From JBBQSN01 sp038213835 (GTDB lineage: Bacteria; Actinomycetota; Actinomycetes; Actinomycetales; CAWJMD01), in assembly GCA_038213835.1 (NCBI GenBank), contig JBBQSN010000043.1, positions 1 through 23,413 of the forward strand: a DNA stretch of 23,413 bases. The letters run 5' to 3'. Positions 1-8,490 of the stretch are shown piece by piece. The stretch's first letter is position 1; each line of letters begins with the position of its first letter. The translations under genes and the position numbers were made by a program. The notes under the pieces were generated by a model, which did not search any database, was not told where the DNA came from, and was given only the letters and a program-made list of their open reading frames with translations.

Positions 1-1825
1 GCGGCGTCCTGGAGGATGGCGGTGACGTCGCGACCGGGGTCGGAGGGCAGCGAGGCCACGCCCCTCGGGGCGGCGTCGTCGTCCCGGGCCTCGGGGTCGG
101 CGACCGGGCGACCGCCGGGGAGCAGACCGGGGAGGGTGCCGGCCTCGACGGCTCCGCGCTCGCCGGCACGGCGGGGCACCCAGGCCAGCCGGGCACCGGT
201 GGCCGAGGCCACCCGCAGCGCGGCGGACAGGGCGCCGGGGACGGCGGCGGTGCGCTCGCCGACCAGGACGACCGCGCCGGGCGCCGAGAGGGCGTCGGTG
301 GTCTCGTGCACGCCGACGTCGCGACCGGACACGGCGGCCAGCACCTCGGCCTCGGTGCCGGGGGCGGCCGGCAGCAGGCTGCCGCCCAGCTTGGTGAGGC
401 CGCGCGAGGCGAACGGGGCGATCGAGTGCACCGCGGTGCGGTTCTTGCGAACCGCCTTGCGCAGGCGCAGGAAGACGATCGGGGACTCCTCCTCGGGCTC
501 GAACCCGACCAGCAGCACCGCGGGGGCCTTCTCGAGGTCGTGGTAGGTCACCGCACCCGGGGAGGACAGCGACCGACCCGCCACGTGGTGGGCGAGGAAC
601 TGCTCCTCCTCGACCGAGTGCACCCGCGAGCGGTGGTCGACGTCGTTGGTGCCGAGCGCGACCCGTGCGAACTTGGCGTAGGCGTAGGCGTCCTCGAGCG
701 TCAGCCGACCACCGGGCAGCACCCCGACGCCGCTGGCGTGCTGGTTCGGGGCGCCGAGCGTGCCGATGGTGCCGGCGCGGGCCGCCTCCAGACCGCGGGC
801 GGCGGCCTCCAGCGCGACCGGCCAGGAGACGGCCTCGAGCTCACCGTCCTGGCCCCGGACCATCGGGGTGATGAGCCGGTCGGTGCCGGTGGACCAGGTG
901 AACGCGAACCGGCCCTTGTCGCAGTTCCACTCCTCGTTCACCGCCGGGTCGTCGCCGGCCAGCCGGCGCAGCACGGTGCCACGGCGGTGGTCGGTGCGCA
1001 ACGAGCAGCCGCTGGCGCAGTGCTCGCACACCGACGGGGTCGAGACGAGGTCGAACGGGCGGGAGCGGAACCGGTAGGCGGCGCTGGTGAGCGCGCCCAC
1101 CGGGCAGATCTGGATCGTGTTGCCGGAGAAGTACGACGCGAACGGCACGCCGGACTCGTCCAGCATCTGCTCCCCGCGGGTCGCGATGCCGAGCACGCCC
1201 GGCGAGAAGGTGCCGATCTGCTGCTGGATGCCGCGGTGCTGCAGGTCGATGAACGGGTCGCCGGCGATCTCCTTGGAGAACCGGGTGCAGCGCTGGCAGA
1301 GCACACAGCGCTCGCGGTCCAGCAGGACCTGGCTGGAGATCTTGATCGGCTTGGGGAAGGTGCGCTTGACGTCGAGGAACCGTGACCGGGCCCGGCCGTC
1401 GCTCATCGCCTGGTTCTGCAGCGGGCACTCGCCGCCCTTGTCGCAGACCGGGCAGTCGAGCGGGTGGTTGATGAGCAGGAACTCCATCTGCGCGTGCTGG
1501 GCCTTCTCGGCCACCGGGGAGCTCGCCTGGGTCTTGACCTGCATGCCCGGCGTGAGCTCGATCGCGCACGAGGGCTGCGGCTTCGGCATCGGGCGCAGCG
1601 TGCCGTCCGGGCCCGGGGTGGCGATCTCGACCAGGCACTGGCGGCACGCGCCCACCGGCTCGAGCAGCGGGTGGTCGCAGAACCGCGGGATGTGCACGCC
1701 CATCTGCTCGGCGGCGCGGATCACCAGGGTGCCCTTGGGCACCGAGACGCTGACGCCGTCGATGGTCGCGGTGACGAGCTCGGGCGCACCCGCGCCGGCT
1801 CCACCGCGTTCGGTCGTGGCGGTCA

Positions 1826-1826
<1 letters not shown>
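1..1826 (-). CDS. nuoG: NADH-quinone oxidoreductase subunit G (partial, 3' end outside window)
   Basis: This is the large iron-sulfur subunit of the peripheral arm of complex I, which carries electrons from NuoF toward the quinone site. About 608 residues are visible; the C-terminus lies beyond the left edge. In order I see an N-terminal ferredoxin domain with [2Fe-2S] cysteines near 50, 61, 64 and 87, then a His-Cys3 [4Fe-4S] motif (HPLDCPVCDKGGEC, H121/C125/C128/C134). CVLCQRC (174-180) with a later CPVGAL supplies the next cluster. C267, C270, C274 and C302 match the N7 cluster found only in some bacterial NuoG proteins. A molybdopterin-oxidoreductase-like domain follows. The ATG at 1826 overlaps the nuoF TGA as TGATG, which implies translational coupling. 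No internal stop was seen. Family and subunit are certain; the full length is unknown. Confidence 0.96.
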
Positions 1827-3136
<1,310 letters not shown>

Positions 3137-3138
3137 GG

Positions 3139-3831
3139 TCAGGCCTCCTTGCGGGTGCTCGTTGAGCTGTCGGAACCGGGAACCGGTGCGCGCCAGTCGT
3201 TCTCGCGCGAGAGCCGCAGGCCCTCCAGGCTCGCGCCGTTGGCGCCGCCTCCGCTGTCGGCCAGGCCGTCGTCGAAGCCCGCCAGCACCCGTGAGACCTG
3301 CTTGAACGTGCAGACCTTGCTGGCGCCGCGGGTGGGCACGACGTCGCGGCCGGCGGCGATCTCGTCGACGAGAGTAGTGGCGCTGGACGGGGTCTGGTCG
3401 TCGAAGAACTCCCAGTTCACCATCACGACCGGGGCGAAGTCGCAGGCCGCGTTGCACTCGAGCTTCTCGAGGGTGATCCGGCCGTCGTCGGTGGTCTCGT
3501 CGTGGCCGACCCCGAGGTGCGAGGAGAGCTCGCTGAAGATCTGGTCGCCGCCCATGACCGCGCACAGCGTGTTGGTGCAGACACCGACGGTGTACTCGCC
3601 GTTCGGGTGCCGCTTGTACTGCGTGTAGAACGTGGCCACCGCCGAGACCTCGGCCGCGGTGAGGTCGAGCAGCTCGGCGCACAGCGTGATGCCGTCCGGG
3701 CTGACGTAACCGTCCTCGGACTGCACCAGGTGCAGCATCGGCAGCAGGGCGGAGCGGTCCTGCGGGTAGCGGGCGATGATCTGCTGCGCGTCGGTGACGA
3801 GTCGCTCGCGCACCTGCGGGTCGTACGCCAT
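3139..3831 (-). CDS. nuoE: NADH-quinone oxidoreductase subunit E
   Basis: NuoE is the thioredoxin-fold subunit that carries the [2Fe-2S] cluster N1a beside NuoF. The 230-residue product has an N-terminal helical part, then the ligand set CTNTLC (C85, C90) and CNAAC (C126, C130), which is the expected C-x4-C plus C-x3-C pattern. After the core come a conserved-looking segment (VCTFKQVSRVLAGF) and a Ser/Thr/Gly-rich tail containing LRLSRENDWRAP. I recall similar tails in actinobacterial NuoE. The ATG at 3831 overlaps the nuoD stop as TGATG. The final codons double as the ribosome-binding site of nuoF. Confidence 0.97.
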   Translation of the reverse strand: MAYDPQVRERLVTDAQQIIARYPQDRSALLPMLHLVQSEDGYVSPDGITLCAELLDLTAAEVSAVATFYTQYKRHPNGEYTVGVCTNTLCAVMGGDQIFSELSSHLGVGHDETTDDGRITLEKLECNAACDFAPVVMVNWEFFDDQTPSSATTLVDEIAAGRDVVPTRGASKVCTFKQVSRVLAGFDDGLADSGGGANGASLEGLRLSRENDWRAPVPGSDSSTSTRKEA

Positions 3832-5186
3832 CAGCGGTCCACCCCTCCCATCACCGGGTCGATGGAGGCCACGGCCACGATGACGTCGGCGATCGAGCCG
3901 CCCTCGCACATCGCCGCCACCGCCTGCAGGTTGTTGAAGGACGGGTCTCGGAAGTGCGCCCGGTACGGCATGGTGCCGCCGTCGCTCACCAGGTGCACGC
4001 CGAGCTCGCCCTTGGCCGACTCGGTGGCCTGGTAGACCTGACCGGCCGGCACCCGGAAGCCCTCGGTCACCAGCTTGAAGTGGTGGATGAGCGACTCCAT
4101 CGAGGTGCCCATGATCTCGCGGATGTGGTCCTTGCTGTTGCCCATGCCGTCGCCGCCGAGGGCGAGCTGGGCGGGCCACGCGACCTTCTTGTCCGCCACC
4201 ATGACCGGCCCGGGCGCCATCCGCTGCAGCCGGTCGGCGCACTGGCTGACGATCCGCAGCGACTCGTACATCTCGTCGAGCCGGATCCGGAACCGGCCGT
4301 AGGCGTCGCAGGAGTCGCGGACCGGCACGTCGAAGTCGTACGTCTCGTAGCCGCAGTACGGCTCGGACTTGCGCAGGTCGTGCGGCAGGCCCGTGGAGCG
4401 CAGGACCGGCCCGGTCAGGCCGAGCGCCATGCAGCCGGCGAGGTCCAGGTAGCCGACGTCGACCAGGCGGGCCTTGACGATGGGGTTCTCGTTGGCCAGC
4501 AGCTCGAGGTCGTGGATGTAGCGCTGCACCTCGGGGATGGCCTCGCGCACCGAGTCGAGCGCGCCCGGTGGGATGTCCTGCGCCAGGCCGCCGGGGCGGA
4601 CGTAGGCGTGGTTCATCCGCAGGCCGGTGATCATCTCCAGCAGCGACAGCAGGACCTCACGGCCACCGAAGCCGTTGGTCATCATCGTGGTCGCACCCAT
4701 CTCCATGCCGCCGGTGGCGAGGAAGACGAAGTGGGACGAGATGCGCTGCAGCTCCATCATCATCACCCGGATGACGGTGGCCCGCTCCGGGATCTCGTCG
4801 GTGATGCCGAGCAGCTTCTCGACCGCGAGGCAGTACGTGGTCTCGTTCATCAACGGCATCACGTAGTCCATCCGCGTGCAGAAGGTGACCCCCTGCGTCC
4901 ACGTCCGGAACTCCATGTTCTTCTCGATGCCGGTGTGCAGGTAGCCGATGCCGGCCCGCGCCTCGGTGACGGTCTCGCCGTCGATCTCGAGGATCAGCCG
5001 GAGCACCCCGTGGGTGGACGGGTGCTGCGGCCCCATATTCACCACGATGCGCTCCTCGCGCAGCGAGGAGGCCTCGTCGCTCAGCGCGCCCGTGACGCTG
5101 TCCCAGTCGCCGCCGTGGACGGTGAAGACCCGACCCTCCTGGCTCGTGCCGTCGGTCGCCGTGCCGTCGCTCGTCTGCTGGCTCAT
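3831..5186 (-). CDS. nuoD: NADH-quinone oxidoreductase subunit D
   Basis: NuoD is the 49-kDa-type subunit, related to [NiFe]-hydrogenase large subunits, and forms the quinone-reduction pocket with NuoB. The product has 451 residues, including an N-terminal extension of about 45 residues rich in Ser, Thr, Asp and Gly before the conserved core. The core opens with NMGPQHPSTHGVLRLILE (from about residue 50). Further along are YLHTGIEKNMEFRT, MDYVMPLMNE and, near the C-terminus, GTMPYRAHFRDPSF and ASIDPVMGGVDR, all typical of the family. The ATG at 5186 has GGGGAGGAAGAG just upstream. nuoC ends 16 bases before it. Confidence 0.97.
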   Translation of the reverse strand: MSQQTSDGTATDGTSQEGRVFTVHGGDWDSVTGALSDEASSLREERIVVNMGPQHPSTHGVLRLILEIDGETVTEARAGIGYLHTGIEKNMEFRTWTQGVTFCTRMDYVMPLMNETTYCLAVEKLLGITDEIPERATVIRVMMMELQRISSHFVFLATGGMEMGATTMMTNGFGGREVLLSLLEMITGLRMNHAYVRPGGLAQDIPPGALDSVREAIPEVQRYIHDLELLANENPIVKARLVDVGYLDLAGCMALGLTGPVLRSTGLPHDLRKSEPYCGYETYDFDVPVRDSCDAYGRFRIRLDEMYESLRIVSQCADRLQRMAPGPVMVADKKVAWPAQLALGGDGMGNSKDHIREIMGTSMESLIHHFKLVTEGFRVPAGQVYQATESAKGELGVHLVSDGGTMPYRAHFRDPSFNNLQAVAAMCEGGSIADVIVAVASIDPVMGGVDR

Positions 5187-5202
5187 GCTCTTCCTCCCCG
5201 GC

Positions 5203-6006
5203 TCACCGGTAGCGCCGGCGCGTGTCCGGCGGCGGGATGGTCGCGCCCTTGTACTCGACCGGGATGCCGCCCAGCGGGTAGTCCTTGCGCTGCGGGTGAC
5301 CCGGCCAGTCGTCAGGCATCTGGATCCGGGTCAGCGCCGGGTGGCCGTCGAAGACCACGCCGAAGAAGTCCCACGCCTCGCGCTCGTGCCAGTCGTTGGA
5401 CGGGTAGACCGAGGTGATGGACGGCACGTGCGGGTCGGAGTCGGGGGCCACGACCTCGAGCCGGACCCGACGGGTGTGGGTGATCGAGACCAGCGGGTAC
5501 ACCACGTGCAGCTCGCGGCCGGTCTCGTCCGGGTAGTGGACGCCGCTGGCACCCATGCACATCTCGAACCGCAGGTCCTCGTCGTCGCGCAGCACCCGCG
5601 CGACGCGCAGCAGGTGCTCGCGGCGCACGAACAGGATCAGCTGCCCGTGGTCGATGACGACCTTCTCGATCGCAGCCTCCCAGCCCGGGCCGTCGGCGCC
5701 GTCGGCGTCGGGCTCGGCCAGCACCTCGGCCAGGACGTCGGCGACCTCGTCGAAGTAGCCGCCGAACGGGCGGGTGGCGGCACCGGGCATGACGATCGCA
5801 CGCTGCAGGCCGCCGTACCCCGAGGTGTCGCCGCTTCCCCGCACGCCGAACATGCCCTCGCGGACGGCGACGACCTCGGCGACGACCTCCCCGTGGACAC
5901 CGACCTCGGTGGCCCCGGTGGTGGCTGCCCCGGTGGCGGTGGCCTGCGGCGCGCCGGGGGCTGAGCCCGGGTCGGGGGCACCGGTGCCGGGTGTGCGCTC
6001 GCTCAT
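5203..6006 (-). CDS. nuoC: NADH-quinone oxidoreductase subunit C
   Basis: NuoC is the 30-kDa-type peripheral subunit that packs against NuoD. The product has 267 residues. The first 40 or so are low-complexity Ala/Gly/Pro/Thr, a common extension in high-GC actinobacteria. The conserved C-terminal block contains SNDWHEREAWDFFGVVFDGH and MPDDWPGHPQRKDYPLGGIP, the family signature. The ATG at 6006 overlaps the nuoB stop by four bases (ATGA), so I prefer it to the upstream in-frame codons, which lie inside nuoB. Confidence 0.96.
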   Translation of the reverse strand: MSERTPGTGAPDPGSAPGAPQATATGAATTGATEVGVHGEVVAEVVAVREGMFGVRGSGDTSGYGGLQRAIVMPGAATRPFGGYFDEVADVLAEVLAEPDADGADGPGWEAAIEKVVIDHGQLILFVRREHLLRVARVLRDDEDLRFEMCMGASGVHYPDETGRELHVVYPLVSITHTRRVRLEVVAPDSDPHVPSITSVYPSNDWHEREAWDFFGVVFDGHPALTRIQMPDDWPGHPQRKDYPLGGIPVEYKGATIPPPDTRRRYR

Positions 6007-6557
6007 GCGAGCAGACCCTTCATCCGCGACGTGGGCACCGCCGTCAGGGCTGCGGCCTCCGCGGCCTCGGCAGCCCTGATGCGGTTGATCCCGAACGGCA
6101 TCGACTGGATCTGCTGGTGCAGCTCGATGATCGCGTTCAGCAGCATCTCCGGACGCGGCGGGCACCCGGGCAGGTAGACGTCGACCGGGACGACGTGGTC
6201 GACGCCCTGGACCACGGCGTAGTTGTTGAACATGCCGCCGGACGAGGAGCAGACGCCCATCGCGATGACCCACTTCGGCTCGGCCATCTGGTCGTAGATC
6301 TGGCGCAGCACCGGGGCCATCTTCTGGCTCACCCGGCCGGCGACGATCATCAGGTCGGCCTGTCGCGGGGTGCCCGAGAAGCGCTCCATCCCGAACCGCG
6401 CGATGTCGTACTTGGGCCCACCGACGGCCATCATCTCGATGGCGCAGCAGGCCAGGCCGAAGGTGGCCGGCCAGACCGAGTTCTTGCGCATGTAGCCGAC
6501 GACGTTCTCGACCGTGTCGAGCAGGAACCCGCTCGGCAGCTTCTCCTCCAGACCCAT
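6003..6557 (-). CDS. nuoB: NADH-quinone oxidoreductase subunit B
   Basis: NuoB carries the terminal [4Fe-4S] cluster N2, which reduces the quinone. The 184-residue product has the ligand set in the expected places: tandem cysteines C37-C38 in FGLACCAIEMM, C103 in MGVCSSSGGMF and C132 in YLPGCPPRPE. The last 25 residues are Ala-rich and variable. The ATG at 6557 follows a GAGGAGG purine run about ten bases upstream. The 76-base gap between nuoA and nuoB is the largest inside the operon and shows no clear terminator. Confidence 0.97.
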   Translation of the reverse strand: MGLEEKLPSGFLLDTVENVVGYMRKNSVWPATFGLACCAIEMMAVGGPKYDIARFGMERFSGTPRQADLMIVAGRVSQKMAPVLRQIYDQMAEPKWVIAMGVCSSSGGMFNNYAVVQGVDHVVPVDVYLPGCPPRPEMLLNAIIELHQQIQSMPFGINRIRAAEAAEAAALTAVPTSRMKGLLA

Positions 6558-6633
6558 CAGGCCCGACCTCCTCGGTGCGGCGTGCCGGTCCTCGTGCAGG
6601 ACGCGGTGGACGGGGTGGTGCAGGGGCGCACGG

Positions 6634-7005
6634 TCAGTCCCACTCGAGACCTCCCCGGCGCCACTCGTAGACGAACGGCACGGTGATGAGGAACAGGAAG
6701 CCGAGCATGGCGAGCAGCCCGAACAGCGCGAGCTCCTCGAACGCGACCGCCCACGGGTAGAGGAAGACGACCTCGATGTCGAAGACGATGAACGTCATCG
6801 CGACGAGGTAGTACTTCACCGGGAACCGGCCGCCGCCCGCGGCCTGCGGGGTCGGCTCGATCCCGCACTCGTAGGCGTCCAGCTTGGCGCGGTTGTAGCG
6901 CTTGGGGCCGACCAACGAGTTGGTGATCAGCGAGAAGGCGACGAACCCGACCGACAGGGCCAGCATGGCCAGGATCGGGATGTACGGGTTGAACGGCGTC
7001 TCCAC
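6634..7005 (-). CDS. nuoA: NADH-quinone oxidoreductase subunit A
   Basis: NuoA is a small membrane subunit at the junction of the two arms of complex I. The 123-residue product has three hydrophobic segments. It also has the family signatures YECGIEP (about residues 45-51) and FPVKYYLVAMTFIVFDIEVV, the acidic second helix. Translation begins with GTG at 7005, seven bases after AAGGGAG. It is the first intact gene of the nuo operon here. Control signals lie just upstream (-10-like TAGGAT at 7060-7065 on the minus strand) and further upstream (Rex site at 7335). Confidence 0.96.
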   Translation of the reverse strand: METPFNPYIPILAMLALSVGFVAFSLITNSLVGPKRYNRAKLDAYECGIEPTPQAAGGGRFPVKYYLVAMTFIVFDIEVVFLYPWAVAFEELALFGLLAMLGFLFLITVPFVYEWRRGGLEWD

Positions 7006-7065
7006 CCTCAGGCTCCCTTCTGCGCCGCAGGAACGGCTGCACCTCGTCGAGCGCCGCCCATCCTA

Positions 7066-7085
7066 GGGGTGGCGCAGATCACCCC
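7066..7085 (-). terminator. Small hairpin between the reductase remnant and nuoA
   Basis: GGGGTG and CACCCC form a 6-bp stem with an 8-base loop, about 24 bases past the stop of the reductase remnant. It has no U-tract. It may be the old terminator of the lost gene. A -10-like TAGGAT (minus strand, 7060-7065) immediately follows and could serve a proximal nuoA promoter with a leader of about 48 bases. Both readings are inference. Confidence 0.3.
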
Positions 7086-7108
7086 GCGGCAGGCCGCGCG
7101 GTCGTGCC

Positions 7109-7314
7109 TCATGCGGCCGGCGCCAGCTTCTGCGGGCCGTTGACCACTCGGTCCAGGGCGTCGCCGCCGAGCGGGCGCGGCAGGCCGTGCTGGGTGGCCA
7201 GCTGCACGATCCGGGGGTTGCCGATGAGCGTCACGAACACGCGGCCGAGCGTGTAGTACCCGCCGAGGGCGTCCTTCATCACCTGCGGATGACGTCCGCG
7301 TCCTGCTCACTCAC
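7109..7314 (-). pseudogene. Remnant of geranylgeranyl (menaquinone) reductase family gene, C-terminal end
   Basis: On the minus strand an open frame from the ATG at 7279 to the TGA at 7109-7111 encodes 56 residues beginning MKDALGGYYTLGRVFVTLIG and ending GGDALDRVVNGPQKLAPAA. From memory, this matches the C-terminal end of actinobacterial geranylgeranyl-reductase flavoproteins, which commonly sit between menG and nuoA. The rest, some 350 residues, is missing. Two further lesions are suggested. A run of about 15 residues usually found between the ...GLPRPL and GGD blocks is absent. A one-base deletion after ATCCGC also shifts the frame: VSEQDADVIR lies in one frame and (Q)VMKDAL in the next, leaving TGATG at 7277-7281. 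It could still be translated as a short coupled ORF. The family call rests on recalled motifs, not on an alignment. Confidence 0.6.
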
Positions 7315-7334
7315 CCGTGCCACATCCAACCCGC

Positions 7335-7352
7335 TTGTGAAGTCGTTCACTA
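7335..7352. promoter_or_regulatory. Candidate Rex operator upstream of nuo
   Basis: TTGTGAAGTCGTTCACTA matches the known actinobacterial Rex consensus (TTGTGAA-N4-TTCACAA) at every position of both half-sites except one. Rex is a redox-sensing repressor that binds when NADH/NAD+ is low and is known to control respiratory genes in Streptomyces. The site lies about 330 bases upstream of nuoA and about 20 bases upstream of the reductase remnant. A -10-like TAGACT (minus strand, 7363-7368) lies close by, without a convincing -35. The match is seen directly; function is inferred. Confidence 0.7.
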
Positions 7353-7393
7353 GCTCCCGCGGAGTCTACGCAGCCAGCTCCGGGGGGCTGCGG

Positions 7394-7412
7394 TGAGGCT
7401 GGCCTAACCTGC
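7394..7412. promoter_or_regulatory. Possible DtxR/IdeR iron box
   Basis: TGAGGCTGGCCTAACCTGC agrees with the classic 19-base DtxR/IdeR box at 13 positions; the right half (CCTAACCT) is the better one. It lies upstream of the Rex-like site and the nuo genes, whose products hold many Fe-S clusters. The match is imperfect and no promoter element clearly overlaps it, so this is a weak call. Confidence 0.25.
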
Positions 7413-7439
7413 GCCGACCTGCGAGCCCCGCCATGACGA

Positions 7440-7469
7440 CGGGCCCGGACCTGGATCGGCCCGGGCCCG
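7440..7469 (-). terminator. Hairpin downstream of csbD-like gene
   Basis: GGGCCCGG (7441-7448) and CCGGGCCC (7461-7468), extended by a flanking C-G pair, form a 9-bp very GC-rich stem with a 12-base loop. It lies 23 bases past the csbD-like stop codon on the minus strand. No U-tract follows, which is common in actinobacteria. It would separate csbD from the nuo control region. Confidence 0.55.
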
Positions 7470-7491
7470 CCGCCGCGCTGCCGCCGGCAGC

Positions 7492-7665
7492 TCAGTTCTT
7501 GAAGACGTCCTTGACCTTCTCGCCGGCCTGCTTGGCGTCGGCCTCGGTCTGGTCGCCGCGACCCTCGGCCTCGAGGCCCTCGTCGTCCTTGGCCTTGCCG
7601 GTGGCCTCCTTGGCCTTGCCGCTCATGTCCTGGGCGGCGTTCTTGATCTTGTCGTCGAGTCCCAT
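7492..7665 (-). CDS. CsbD family stress-response protein
   Basis: This gene encodes a 57-residue, highly charged hydrophilic protein of the CsbD type (YjbJ-like). The repeated pattern (MSGKAKEATGKAKDDE, GLEAEGRGDQTEADAKQ, AGEKVKDVFKN) is diagnostic. CsbD proteins are general-stress proteins of unknown biochemical function, controlled by sigma-B in Bacillus. The ATG at 7665 has GAAGGGG six bases upstream. The gene stands alone, between menG and the nuo control region, in the place where I would expect the main body of the menaquinone reductase gene. I could not identify a convincing alternative-sigma promoter in the roughly 100 bases upstream. Confidence 0.88.
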   Translation of the reverse strand: MGLDDKIKNAAQDMSGKAKEATGKAKDDEGLEAEGRGDQTEADAKQAGEKVKDVFKN

Positions 7666-7763
7666 GTCGAGCCCCTTCGTCGGTGCCTCCGGTCGTGCCG
7701 GCGGCTGCTCCGAGAACACCACGGAACCCCCGCTCCCGCACGCCGGGGCGAGCCGGTCCGGGG

Positions 7764-8456
7764 CTACGGCGCGGTGGCCCGGTGCAGCGCCACGATGCCG
7801 CCGGACAGGTTGCGCCACGCGACGTCGGTCCAGCCGGCCACGCGCACCTTCTCCGCCAGGGCCGCCTGGTCCGGCCACGCCCGGATCGACTCGGCGAGGT
7901 AGACGTAGGCGTCGGGGTTGGAGCTGACCCGGCGGGCCACCGGGGGCAGCGCCCGCATCAGGTACTCGGTGTAGACGGTGCGGAACGGGCCGAACGTGGG
8001 GTGCGAGAACTCGCAGACGACCAACCGCCCGCCCGGACGGGTGACCCGCAGCATCTCGGCCAGGCCGGCCTCGTGGTCCACGATGTTGCGCAGCCCGAAC
8101 GAGATCGTCACGGCGTCGAAGGAGTCGTCGGCGAACGGCAGCCGGGTGCCGTCGCCGGCCACGAGCGACAGGTCGGGACGACGCCGCCGCCCCACCCGCA
8201 GCATGCCGAGCGAGAAGTCGCTCGCGACGGTGTGCACGCCGGCGTCCGCGAACGGCTCCGACGAGGTGGCGGTGCCGGCCGCGAGGTCGAGCACCCGCTG
8301 CCCCGGCCGCGCGTCGACGGCCCGCACGACGGCGCGTCGCCAGCGGCGGTCCTGCCCCATCGACAGCACGTCGTTGGTCAGGTCGTAGCGCTCGGCGACG
8401 TCGTCGAACATGGACGCGACGTCGCCCGGCTTCTTCTCCAGCGATGCCCGGCTCAC
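7764..8456 (-). CDS. menG: Demethylmenaquinone methyltransferase
   Basis: MenG (UbiE family) carries out the last methylation of menaquinone synthesis with S-adenosylmethionine. The product has 230 residues, the usual length. It begins with the family block MFDDVAERYDLTNDVLSMGQ (from about residue 16). The SAM-binding motif I is VLDLAAGTAT (55-64). The later signatures are ISFGLRNIVDHEAGLAEMLR and PGGRLVVCEFS. The start is GTG at 8456. No clear Shine-Dalgarno precedes it, but a -10-like CAGGAT ends six bases upstream, which suggests a leaderless transcript. It is divergent from menF across 34 bases. Confidence 0.95.
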   Translation of the reverse strand: MSRASLEKKPGDVASMFDDVAERYDLTNDVLSMGQDRRWRRAVVRAVDARPGQRVLDLAAGTATSSEPFADAGVHTVASDFSLGMLRVGRRRRPDLSLVAGDGTRLPFADDSFDAVTISFGLRNIVDHEAGLAEMLRVTRPGGRLVVCEFSHPTFGPFRTVYTEYLMRALPPVARRVSSNPDAYVYLAESIRAWPDQAALAEKVRVAGWTDVAWRNLSGGIVALHRATAP

Positions 8457-8490
8457 AGCTCGATCCTGTCACCGTCCTACCCTGGGAGCG
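8457..8490. promoter_or_regulatory. Compact divergent promoter of menG and menF
   Basis: Only 34 bases separate the two start codons. For menG (minus) CAGGAT occupies 8463-8468 and the GTG follows six bases later. For menF (plus) TACCCT occupies 8478-8483 and the ATG follows seven bases later. Both layouts fit leaderless transcripts starting at or next to the start codon. The -35 region of each promoter would fall at or inside the opposite gene's start region, and no good -35 hexamer is seen. Confidence 0.5.

Noticed and set aside
7008..7310. A 100-codon minus-strand frame over the nuoA upstream region
   Set aside because: It is out of frame with the reductase-like peptide, has Arg/Ala-rich random composition, and runs into the nuoA Shine-Dalgarno region.
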